Positions 23,496 through 34,330 of a DNA stretch of 64,000 nt are shown piece by piece. Numbering within the stretch: the first letter of the stretch is position 1; the number at the start of each line of letters is the position of its first letter. This DNA comes from Eretmocerus hayati (Eukaryota; Arthropoda; Insecta; Hymenoptera; Aphelinidae): NCBI GenBank assembly GCA_029851415.1, contig CM056742.1:98252976-98316975 (forward strand), read 5' to 3'. The notes beneath the pieces are model-generated. The model was given only the letters and a program-made list of their open reading frames with translations. It had not been told where the DNA came from and made no database searches. A program made the translations under genes and the position numbers.

Positions 23496-24375
23496 TGCCC
23501 GTAGCAGACAACCACGTGCTACTGACTGCAGCTGAGGATCGTCATCGTTCCGGAGGAAGATTCGTCGATGGACAGCGAGGGATGTGCGCGCGCCAGTCTC
23601 ACTCAGTGGTTAGGTTGTGTCCGAACTATTTCGCGCGAACTAAGTGTGTTTAAAAAATTAGACATACTTACGTATATGAACGCAAATTATTACATGTATA
23701 TCTAGCTCATAAGTAGATACATTTATATTTTTAATAAATCATTGGCCAATCAAAGTTATGCGGACTCACCCCCTAGAGAACGATGAATGAGGTCAATTGA
23801 CCATGATATTATTGTATGATTTTATTTTCGTATGAATTCATAAGTATGCATTAGGCCTAGTATGTATGGAGTGTAGTATGGTTCAACGTTAAAGTATAGG
23901 CTATGGGACTAATGTCCGAGAGTATGATTTGTATATCGTATGCATGAAGTGCTCGATGAGTGCCCAATGGTCAATTCAAGAGACCAAGTGAATTAGTGAA
24001 AACCATGAGATGGAATCACCTGAAATGTGCCTCAAGTGCAAAAACAGTACAGTGAAATGAACGCTCCCGTGAAGAATTTTTGAGTTCAAAAGAACTTTGA
24101 TTTCTATATGAACTGATTTTGACTAAATTGTATGTCCGTATGAGTGACCGCGTTTCAAATTTTTTTCGGGGAATACAATCTACTTCCTTTTGAAAATCAT
24201 ATTTTCTGGGTCATGTTCGACTTCATTATTGATTTATCTCTTTGATCAGAATAATTCACTTTTCATTCACATATACTGAGCGAATGGCTCTATCCCTTTA
24301 GTTTTCGGCCCAGATTGAGAGAGGTAGGTTTCCGAGCTGGTACGCCAGCCGGCTAACCAGCGTCTGGGGGACGGG
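23496..24375 (+). other. Non-coding 3' part of the gag-only element
   Basis: AT-rich sequence where pol would be expected. No protease, polymerase or integrase motif is present on either strand. Ends with the polypurine tract. Confidence 0.55.
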
Positions 24376-25150
24376 TGTGACGGCCGAGTCATTCCGTCTT
24401 CCTCTCTCCCTGGACCGAATATTGTAATGATAACATTTTGTGTTACAGCTTAAGCGCGAAAAGAGTTGCTGCATAGTTTTGCCAGGTAAGACGGAGAGAG
24501 ACAGAGAAATGGCACCGTAGTAGGGCCCGCGCGCCCCATATTTTGAACCGTCCCTGGCGCAAGCCAATGCTGCTCCGGCCAGCAAACTTTTACTGCACAT
24601 TCCGTCGTGACGGAGCGCTCGCACGCGCCTATCGAGCTTATTGTGCGCGTTGTCCACGCCGCCCGGAGCCCGTCCTTGGCATGATTTAGCCGGGGCTCCG
24701 GTGCGTGCATCTTATATACTCTGTGCCGTGGTCGACGATGACCAAAATCACCATCGTCTGGGACAATTGCGAGCTGCCTGATCGCCGTGAGCTGCCAGGG
24801 CCGGTGCCCGATCTGAGGTCGAGTGATCATCCTGCGTCAAGGCCATTTATCCTGTAAGTGCCTCTCGCAAATCTCTCTCTCCTCTTTCTGGGCTTATAGA
24901 TTGTATTTTTCCCTAAATGAGCCCTCGATAATCGTGCTCGGGCTTGATTCATCCGAACGGTCAGCGGACCGATTTGTAAATAGTATTTTCTTGAATATAT
25001 GCCCTTTTTTCATGATTTCAATCGAGTATGTGCTCATTTAGTGCTCCGCTCTCCTGATTTCTTGAACAATTACAGCAATTCCTCACTCCCTGAGCTTCTC
25101 AAATGAAAGCAGGCTTTGCCTGCTAGTGACGAGTCACCAAAACCGTCACA
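24376..25150 (+). repeat. 3' LTR of the gag-only element
   Basis: Partner of 16524-17294, about 775 bp. The polypurine tract immediately precedes it, and ATTT follows as the target duplication. Confidence 0.9.
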
Positions 25151-25154
25151 ATTT

Positions 25155-26306
25155 CAATAAAAAAGATATGATTTTTGACTGATCAAGTAGTACCTCTGAA
25201 TAAATGTTAATATGAAAATGTCTTGTCTAAATTTTCAATTATTTCCAAGTAAACATAGTCAAATAATCTATCAAGATACTCGATTAATCAGATAAATCAT
25301 TGTGATAATATGTTAAGAACGAAATTTTAACATATAAATATTTCCTTTTCTGTTGTTCGAACAGTTGGTCTTCATATCAATTGGCTCATTCGTTGGTTTT
25401 GTTTAGTATCATACGTGATTGAACGTTGAACGCTTGTAAATGGAGCTGTAATGAGTTCCCGAATTTGTATAAATAATTTTTGATGTACTATCATGTATGA
25501 ATAATATATCACCTTAATTTTTATGGTGAATTCAAAGTTCATTAATCATTTCAGCCGTCGTTATATAATGTTATATTTGAATACATTTGCTCGACATTAT
25601 ATTTTTATATCGAGTAACTCATTTATCGAACAATTCCAGTAAGCGTGCCACAGCGATGAAACCTATTTCCATTCAAATTGCAAAGAATAAATGAAATTGA
25701 TAATTATACTATCCAATAGGATAGTCCGATTCACAAAATGTCAAATACTCACTTCGATTCTTGCTTTGATTATGGAACAATAATTTGATCATCTCATACA
25801 AAGACACCGTTTGAATGAGATTGTCAGAGGTTGATTTTCTCGACAAACATTCATATATATCATAATCATCAATATGAAATGAATATTCATTTTTAATATT
25901 AATGATAATCACGGATTGAAATTCTCAAGAAACTGTCTAGATCCTTGTAATTCAAATCCATTCTATACCTCATGTCAATATTGGTGTTTGTTTGCATAAA
26001 AATTGAAAATCTTTGGTCATCATCGTTCCCTGAAAAGAAAGGAAGTCTTATATTTTTTAATGTTTCTCAAGAAATACATTCAGTCTAATAAATCATGAAT
26101 CAGAAATAATTGAGTTCGTTACCTCGTAATATACTTGTTTGTACATTGAATTCCTCTGTTATATTTTCATATTATTTTCTTGCTAACCATTGATGTGAAC
26201 ACCTTGTCTTTTCCTATATATACCATCAATAAATCTGTATTTGATGGAAACCTTGAATTTTGAAAAAACAAAAATTTCAATTGTCGAACCATCACGATAT
26301 ATTTTC
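25155..26306. other. AT-rich stretch without a supported gene
   Basis: Lies between the LTR element and the Helitron helicase. The left (3') end of the Helitron should be here, but I could not identify a convincing CTRR terminus with hairpin. Confidence 0.45.
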
Positions 26307-28105
26307 TCAAATAATTTCTTTGAATACGATATTTTTCATTTTTGTAGCAATTTCACTGACATATAATTCAAAAGAATCCCATGATCTAACCCGCGATAGA
26401 GCCACGTATAATTGCCCATGGGTAAAAACTTGTTTCACTAAATTTATGCTAACTTTTTGAAATGTTTGTCCTTGAGATTTATCCATGGTCATCGCAAGAG
26501 CAGGTTTTGTAGGAAACTGTAAACGCTTAAATGATAATGGATAATCTCTTTCTGAACGCAACGAAGTTCGACATAAAAAAACTTTTTCACCCGATTTATC
26601 TCCAGATAAAATTTCGCACAATAATGCGTGATTTCTCATGGCAATCACTCGTAATCTTGTTCCGTTACAAAGTCCTTCATGAACTGAAAAATTCCTCATC
26701 AACATGATTATGCAATTATTTCGTAATCTCAATACGGATAGTGGTAAAGAAGTAGGATTGAGAGAATTTAACATTTCGTGGGATAATGATTTGTTTATGA
26801 TTCCATTTTCCGCAATATCTGCAGAATCGATTCCATTATAAATACGTTCAGCTGATTCATCGAATAAATCAATCGCTTGTCCATTGATTTCATCAACTTC
26901 TTGGTGGCGCGTTGATAGGATAGCTACATCTTCCAATACGTGATATTTCTTATTCCTTACAATGTCTAGATACGTTTCGTTAACTATATTTCCATTTCTA
27001 ATAATGCAATCACCCGGGAAAAAATTGAAATCTATCATATCGTCAATATCGTTAATTTCCCCCGTTCCTACGTTCAATAAAAATTTACTGAAGTTAATTT
27101 CGTTCGGTAAAACACGCATCTTTTTGTTCAAGTGTTTTGTGGAAAAATGTTTCCATAACTCGCTACCTTTGATTGATAAATTTATCAATTCTGATTTCGT
27201 TCCCCAGGTAATACAGGCAGAATTTGTTTGAAATCTCCGCCTAGAATTACCATTTTTCCTCCGAGAACCAAATCTTCTTGCATTAATTCTCTCAACAAAC
27301 GATCTAAAATTTCGAATGCATAACGCGGAGCCATGGGTGCCTCATCAACTTTAATCAAATCTACTGATCGTAGGTAATCCGCCTCTTTCGACTGAAATTT
27401 TATGTTAGAAGAAGAATCAGCGAACATTGGGACAGGTAATCCAATTACTTTATGGAGTGTTTTTCCTCCCGGAAGTAAAGTAGCAGCAATACCTGTGAAA
27501 GCCATCATGCACACATTTTTGTTTTTCTGCTCTAGAATTTCACGCAATGTTTTATAGACAAAAGTTTTCCCTGAGCCACCGGGACCATTTATGGATAAAC
27601 AATCATCATTAGGATTTGTATTTGATGTTCCATTACGTGACAATTGCTCCACAACATGATCGGTGATGTGTTTTTGATCCGAATTCAATGAGTTGTACAA
27701 ATCTGAAATATTATACGTTTCATTTGCATGGCTGTCGCTATTGACATTGTCCGACGATAGAATTTGCGGATTATGAATATTAGGAAAGAAATCAATAGGA
27801 TCTTTCTCTTCTAACACCAACATACGACAAATCGATCGGAAACATTTGTCGATCGCTTCATTCTCATTCATATGTTTTGAAAAATCTTCACTCATGTTGA
27901 TTTTGAATTTATCCCATAAAATTTCGGGTCGAGCCGGATGACAAAATATCAAAATTCTAACAAATAAACGTCGTAAGAGTTTTGGCATCGTATAAAAAGC
28001 TGCATCACCCAGAGATATCGTCCACTCCTCATCGTCTTCGATCAAACCAAGTGCTACGCAAGCTACTGCGTACGTATTATATAATACGCCATCAACCTCT
28101 CTCAA
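26307..28105 (-). pseudogene. Helitron Pif1-family helicase
   Basis: ATP-driven DNA helicase domain of RepHel. Walker A is GPGGSGKTFVYK and Walker B is LIKVDEAPM, followed by LGGDFKQILPV. The second part (27188-26307) has ILSTRHQEVDEIN, the TMDKSQGQTF motif and VALSRVRSW near the end. The frame changes at about 27185 between the two halves; otherwise the domain is complete. Confidence 0.92.
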
Positions 28106-29165
28106 ATTTTCGAAACTTGTACTTCCTTTTCTATGTCATAATGAAATGCGTAAATGAAACAATTCAATATTACTCGGAAAAACAGAATAAATTCGGCCGA
28201 TACTTCCAAACTGCAGGATTTGTTTCCGTGCTATCCACATATATTTAGAAACTCCATTCAAATTAACTTTGGCAAATCTATAATGTTCTGGTATTTGTGA
28301 ATAAGTATACTGATGAGTTTCCGGATCTCTCTGATTTAATTTGAGAAATTCAGTCAACATCGTCGATTTATTTTCTAACTCATCGAGGTTCATTCCATCT
28401 AGTTCATCTTTTATAACAATCGAATGTTCATTTTGGAGATGTATTGGTAATCTCACTATGGTATGACTCAGAACGTGTAACCGGAAATGTTGTCTCCAAT
28501 AAGCTTCACAAGGTCCCATATATCGATTTTCTGAATACCACAAAATTTCATTGTGATCTTCGACAGTAACACTTCCATCTTCATTGTCCGTATTGCGATC
28601 ATTGGAAATTGTAATAGCGACAGCATCATGTCTTTTTAAAATGTATTTGAAAATGTATTTGATTGCTTTCAAACTCGAAACAATCTCAACATTGATGTGG
28701 CAATCAAACCATAATAAAAGAATCAAATTGTAAGGTACAACGTGCTGATTAGAAACTTCATATCCGTTCGGTCCACGGTCGTATACACAGGTCTAACAAC
28801 TCCCGTGGTGGGGGTAGGTCCGCTACTGTGACCAGTTGGGGTTCCTAAGTTGGCCACCCGGCGGCGCGTTGATCTGAGCAAACAGCTCGTGGCTGCGCGG
28901 CTCGTCGGTCCGGTCGTCTGCTTTCGCCATGCTAGGTCCCGCGCGCACTCCAACGAGTTGCATCATGCATGCATTACGGACTTCTACTTGCTTTATCTAT
29001 CCTCAATCAGCTCGGGAAGGATAATTAACAATTTCTGTCGCTCAATTGGAGTATTATATGTTACGATGCATTTGATATTGGGTGACAGATTCTCAACCCA
29101 ACTAGAGTGAGCCCATGTGGGAGCAAGTGACTTATATATAAGTATTTGTATCGGTCTAGACAGAT

Positions 29166-29261
29166 GCCACGATAGCCGTGTGGTCAAGGTGCCTGTCTCT
29201 TGTTTAGCTAGCCCCAGTTCAAATCCCCGATATTCCAATTTTTTTTTTTTTTTTTTTTTTT
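29166..29261 (+). ncRNA. tRNA-like Pol III unit in the left arm of FB-B
   Basis: A-box match TAGCCGTGTGGTC followed by B-box match GTTCAAATCCC (29217 on), then a run of about 23 T. The layout is that of a tRNA-derived Pol III unit with a terminator. The sequence differs from the unit in FB-A although its distance from the tip is nearly the same. The T-stem does not pair well, so it is not a functional tRNA. Confidence 0.6.
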
Positions 29262-29626
29262 CAATAGCAATCTTCAAATGTTTTTATTCTAATCGGTCAA
29301 TTATGGAGTGATTTATTCATATGGGAATTTTGTTATATGGATATCCGAGAGAGCAGGAATATCCAAAAGTGGTGCAATTACTTTCAAAACATTTGGAAAA
29401 TTTCGGATTTACTGTGTACATCGTGTTAAGTGATGATGAAAAAGAGAGTTGACGAATGCTCATTGAAATGTCAGAAATAATGACGAAAAGATTGATGCTC
29501 GGCATGTAAGGTATGAGCAAAATTCGAAATACTCTCTCTCGGATATCCATATCACAAAATTCCCATATGAATAAATCGCTCTCTAATTGCCCGATTAGAA
29601 TAAAAACATACGAAGATTGCTGTTGA

Positions 29627-29718
29627 AAAAAAAAAAAATTGGAATATCGGGGATTTGAACTGGGGCCAGCAAAACAAGAGACAGGCGTCTTGACCACACG
29701 GCTATCGCGGCATCTGTC
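29627..29718 (-). ncRNA. tRNA-like Pol III unit in the right arm of FB-B
   Basis: Inverted copy of the unit in the left arm, read on the minus strand: GATAGCCGTGTGGTC, GTTCAAATCCCC, then a T-run (AAAAAAAAAAAA on the plus strand). It differs from the left copy at a few bases. The two units point toward the centre of the palindrome. Confidence 0.6.
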
Positions 29719-30622
29719 CAGACCGATACAAATACTTATATATAAGTCGCTTGCCCCCACATGGGCTTACTCTAGAAATGCATCGTAACATATAATACTC
29801 CAGTTGAGCGACAGGAATTGTTGATTATCCTTCCCGAGATCATTAAGAATAGATAAAGCAAGTAGAAGTCTGTAATTAGGCCTATCCGTAATGCATGCAT
29901 GCAACTCGTTGGTGTGCGCGCGGGACCTCATGGCGAGAGCAGACGACCGGACCGACGAGCCGCGCAGCCGCGAGCTATGTTTGCTCAGATCGACGCGCCG
30001 TAGGTGGCCAACTCGCGAATCAGCTGGCAACATTAGCGGACCCACCCCCACCACGGGAGTCGTTAGACCTGTGTATACGACCGTGGTTCGGTCGCATATA
30101 AACTTTCCCATCATTTCTTCTCGGATAAGTAGGATAATTGTTCTCATCTATCGTCGTCTCGTCATGAAAATCGAATGGAAATTTATAAGAACATTTGCCA
30201 TCAACTAAACACCAATCTCCACATGGTCCATGTATCATGTGTTTCATAACTTTCGAATCAGCAACCGGATGTGTCTCTGGATTCGGAATTTCAGCACAAA
30301 TATACCTGTCAATTTTTTCTTTTGTATCAATTTTGTCTTTTAAAGATATCAAATGATGTACATGTGGAAGACCTCGTTTTTGAAACTCTACAGAGTATAT
30401 AAAATCAGTCACCAATCCGAAAAATTTCTCATTAATAATCCTTTTTCTGAATTCTGAAATTTTTAAATCGAACACTCTACAAATCAAATCAGGCCGATCG
30501 CTGGGTTGTTGCCAAGGATGTAAATTTTCTCTGATTTCTGGCCAGTTCGGATTGCACGTCATGGTAGCAAAAATATCAGGTAATCCTCTTACCCCAGTTT
30601 GTCTCATCGCATCTTGATACTT

Positions 30623-32039
30623 TTATACCATGTATCTTGGTGATCCAATGAATGTCGAAGGTAAAATGATGATTTTACCAATTTTGCGCGTAGCGTTGCT
30701 CCTATTCCTCAATTCTCTCAAATTTCTCAATTTCTGATAATTTTCCACACGTAATTTGATTTGATTCCTATTGTTCCAATCTAGTCTATCTTGTTCAATA
30801 CTCACTGCTTCTCCAACCAGATATTGTTGGAATAGCCGACCTCCTAGTAAAATAGGGTTGAAATCGTCTCTAATGGCAGTTGAATATTTGAAATGCTGTA
30901 ATCTAGTCATTTGTTTCCCGTTTTTCCGCGTCATATCTTTATTCCATCCGAAACGACCATTAGGAAGAAAGAGGGGATATATCATTGGTCCTATTTGAGG
31001 ATTCAATTTGTGCAACTCGATCAATCTTTTGTCTTTCACGCACTATGATGCAATGAGGAGGAATACTACCGTCAGCATTAGTTTCGAGAATCGCTGCCAC
31101 TCCGTTACATTTTTGAATATTATATCGATGACGATCTAGTTCTGTCCGTTCAGTGAATGCTAAATTTAATATTGGGATAGGTCTATTAGTCGATTCCGCA
31201 AATAATCTTTCAGCTTCTATCTGTTCATGCACCATCATGTATGACGCCGCATATGGATTACATAACCGCATAGTTGAATCGATTTGTAGGAGCAAATCCC
31301 TGTCTAATGTGGGACACCTTTTATGTCGAAAATGTGCGGATTCATGACTATCATAGAAAAATAGTTGTCCAAAAGCAGGATCTTCACCAACAGATGGATT
31401 CAATGAAGTGTTCATTTGATAATGAATATTCCCGTGAATTTTAAAACAATAAGGACCTGGTCTATTATTGTTAAAGTTCACCAATTTCGCATTAAATGAT
31501 GCAAACGAAAAAGATGCGTTGATTCTCCTGATATTCTCGAAGAAATGTTTGGATTTTTCATGTTCATTATTGAACAAATCTTTCAAAATATCAGGAAAGT
31601 CTCCGAATCCAGATAACTCTATTTCACCATGTTTACAACAACTATGAAATGTCGTTTTACCTCGTACTTTTTCAGCAGCAAAATGTTTTGCTTTACAAGC
31701 TGTACAAATCACATTAAGGTGGCCTATGTAATGTTGGGGGTAATCATTTTCATTGAACACTGGAAAATTATCGACAACGTGATGATTTTGTAACGAGTAA
31801 CTGTGTTCATTGCGAATTATAGCATTGATAGAATTGTCTGAATTATAGCGATTTTCACTACTACACCCTGCAACGTTTGAATCCAATAAGATTGACTCAT
31901 TTCTCGCACATAAACTTTTGTTCTCAATTGTTGACGTGGGTCTTGTGACTAATTGTGTATCTACATAGTTTCCAGAGAACCATTCAACAGGATCTCGAAT
32001 ATTTTTTATCTCGTTTCTGATTCTCATTTTACAGGACAA
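30623..32039 (-). pseudogene. Helitron N-terminal region (Helitron_like_N type)
   Basis: The upstream piece (32039-30960) has a cysteine pattern with CTACKAKHFAAEK and CCKHGEI, then GPYCFKIHGNIHY and FAESTNRPI, as in Helitron N-terminal regions. A frameshift leads to 31039-30623 with IYPLFLPNGRFGWN, QYLVGEAVSIEQDRL and FIGSPRYM, leading into Rep. A stop (TAA) follows SPRYMV where the family continues into the nuclease. Confidence 0.85.
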
Positions 32040-32191
32040 TTTTTGCTCTCATCTATAATTCGAATTTTCTCGGGCAATTTCCTCTTTTGATTTTCACCCA
32101 AGCGCCTCAAACCGCCAATAGATGAAACATTTTGAATGGGGCTAAAATCATTCCCACGTTGATCCAATTGTGAACATTTATCATGATTCAA

Positions 32192-32923
32192 TCAAAGAAA
32201 CATGTGTTCATTTAACTCATGTACGGCTTTGGCTTTTAAGTTAAAATTTTTTGAACTGTTCAATTGAGTTGTAGATAAATCTTGGCTTATAACTGAATTA
32301 GCTGAACCCTTTTTGTCCGTGCAATTGTCATTCAACTTATTTTCAGATTTTTCTAAAGCAATGTTCCAATCCGTATGACCAAGATTATTGTCATTATTGT
32401 AACAGTCCTGATTTTCCACTTGATAACTATCAGAATTTGAATTTAACAACAAAGGTTCTGCTAAAACATGTACGTACTTCATTTTCTTTTTGTCGGTGAA
32501 ATCAGGGTTCTCAATCAAACTACATTTCTGGAAACAATCCCCATGTACAGTGTTACTTGCTAAATCATTCTCTATGGCCATTCAGGGAACTATTTCTGAG
32601 GTAAAAGTTGACGTACAGCCAGGTTTAGACAACTGACTACTATAATCAGAGTTACTGCAAGGGAAAAGGCTTTTACTATCAGATGAAAGTACATGTTCAC
32701 TGATTACGTTTGCTGAACATTACAATGAGATATGACTTGAACCAGATAGAACCAAACATCCCTCGAACCCATTTTCAATTATAACACCATCTCCATTTTC
32801 AAGATCCCTATTCACCTCATCTATGAATGATCTACTTTCTTTGAAATAATTAGCAGATTCATCCTCACTATTATGACTGTCATATTCTCTTACTATGCGT
32901 ATGGGTCTATTGCTTATTTTCAC
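32192..32923 (-). other. Asn/Asp-rich open frames upstream of the Helitron Rep
   Basis: Two frames (32923-32720 and 32581-32192) rich in Asn, Asp, Ser and Glu, in the same orientation as the Helitron. They may be the disordered extreme N terminus of the element protein. No domain is recognisable. Confidence 0.35.
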
Positions 32924-33030
32924 ACTTTTAATTGGGATTACACACTTTTAATGGGGAGGAAGAAAAAAGTTCCGGATTAAGCACATTGCCATTCAAACCT
33001 GCGTTAATTTTGATAAAAGCTTGATGGCTC

Positions 33031-34330
33031 TTGCTGGAACCTAAAATCTTATTTCTCAGCGTCCAGCAAAATTTTTTTCACGTCTATATGTTCAAACACA
33101 ACATTTCCACGCTAGGGCGTATCGATTTTCGAAAAAAGTCTTTTTCGGTCCACCCTAATACATACGCTAAAATTGCAGAGGACATTGCATTATTGATGAG
33201 CAATCATAGAACTCGCCAAAGAGAGATGAGATCTTATCTTAATCTAAAGATACCACAATTGAATTTTGAGAGTTCTCCTAATAGGCTGATAGTTCCTGAA
33301 TTTAAGTATGCTAGACAACTACAGCTAATGACTGAAAGACGAAGCCTTCAAAAAGGCGCCTTCTTAGTACAACTAAAATATGGCATCCAGTCGCATGTCT
33401 TATTCATTAACCAGCCGTTACATGAAATCGCATGCATCTGAGATGTTACAATTTCGCTCAATATGAAAAACTTTTCAAGATATTACAACAGTGGATATAG
33501 AACAGTGGTAGAGAAATTATCCTATAAGCAAGAAATGACATCCGAGAGCCCGAATTCGAAATCAGTACAAAAAATACTAGAAGAAAATGTGACGAGTCAT
33601 CTTTCACTCTCAAATTACAGGCAACATGGGTTTAAGTTGTACACAATTGTATATAAACTAAAGACATTGACAACATCTTGTCGTGGTCTCACAGATACAT
33701 GCACATCAGTCAATGAACCATGATTTGATAATCAAATTATCTGCATCACGGCAGATTTTTGAAGTAATACAAATGAATGAAATCAAACGAGATGAAAGAC
33801 CTGTTACAACTATCTCACGTAACACAGAACGAAAAACATTTTTAAAAAGAAACGATCATGAATTTTTGATTGAAAGGTGATCATGAGCCATCCGCATGTT
33901 TGATAGAATCCCTGTTCGGTCAATTAAAATTTCTGATGAATTCAAAACGTATTCAATCGTGACGTTTCTCAAAAACCTCTGACCACATTTATGAAGTTTC
34001 AAGTTGAAATTCTTTGACCAAAACAAGACGTATCCCTTTTTTACTGGAGAACGATAAAACATGAGTTGCTAATTGAACATTAAGCCGTAAGAGAACATTT
34101 TTGTGATTCTTACGATTGTAAAGTTTCCAAATGAAGGAAGTGCCAATAAATCAAATTCTGGCCTCCGATGAAACTCGTGTCAAATTTTCAAAGATGAATG
34201 TGACATAAAAGAGACTTTAGAACGTAATACGCAGTGTGATAATCTAGGAAAAATCTACATGAAAAAATGCTCACGTATCAAACTAAAAAAAGACGATAAG
34301 ATCTTCAGAAGGTATGTTGCTGTTCAATCT
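33031..34330 (+). other. Unrecognised region with plus-strand open frames
   Basis: Plus-strand frames of 136, 86 and 65 residues follow one another. The first has a plausible protein composition (YLNLKIPQLNFESSPNRL, FKYARQLQLMTERRSLQKG) but I recognise no family. They could be a broken gene, exons or chance frames. No terminal repeats were seen. Confidence 0.3.

Larger units (their letters stand above)
16524..25150 (+). mobile_element. Gypsy-like LTR element with gag only, non-autonomous
   Basis: Direct LTRs at 16524-17294 and 24376-25150, each starting TGTGACGGCC and ending CCGTCACA, are flanked by ATTT (16520-16523, 25151-25154), a 4-bp duplication as in Gypsy elements. A Lys-type primer site touches the 5' LTR and a G-rich tract (GGGGGACGGG) touches the 3' LTR. 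Inside are gag remnants (21378-23495) but no protease, RT, RNase H or integrase. A 2.1-kb palindrome (18145-20238) is inserted in the leader half. Confidence 0.87.
28774..30085. mobile_element. Foldback element FB-B with 8-bp target duplication
   Basis: The tips are CACGGTCGTATACACAGGTC and the inverse, flanked by the exact duplication GTTCGGTC (28766-28773, 30086-30093). The arms run to about 29353 and from about 29537, with a loop of about 180 bases. Each arm contains a tRNA-like unit and a T-run. It inserted into Helitron Rep codons. The terminal ~60 bases resemble FB-A; the middle differs. No protein is encoded. Confidence 0.87.
28136..30607 (-). pseudogene. Helitron HUH Rep nuclease, split by FB-B
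   Basis: The first half (30607 to about 30086) has FATMTCNPNWPEI and GLPHVHHLI with the metal-binding HUH motif. The second half (from 28765 down to 28136) has CHINVE and then YIFKYILKRHD with the two catalytic tyrosines. Removing FB-B and one copy of its 8-bp duplication joins the halves in frame through VYMRPNGYEVSNQHVVPYN. The nuclease would nick and rejoin DNA ends in rolling-circle transposition. Confidence 0.88.
26307..32923 (-). mobile_element. Helitron (rolling-circle element), autonomous type, decayed
   Basis: Minus-strand pieces in order give the Helitron N-terminal region, an HUH replication initiator (Rep) and a Pif1-type helicase, the diagnostic RepHel arrangement. The Rep part is interrupted by FB-B (28774-30085). 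Several stops and frame changes break the protein. Exact ends were not found, so the stated limits are those of the coding remnants. Confidence 0.87.
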
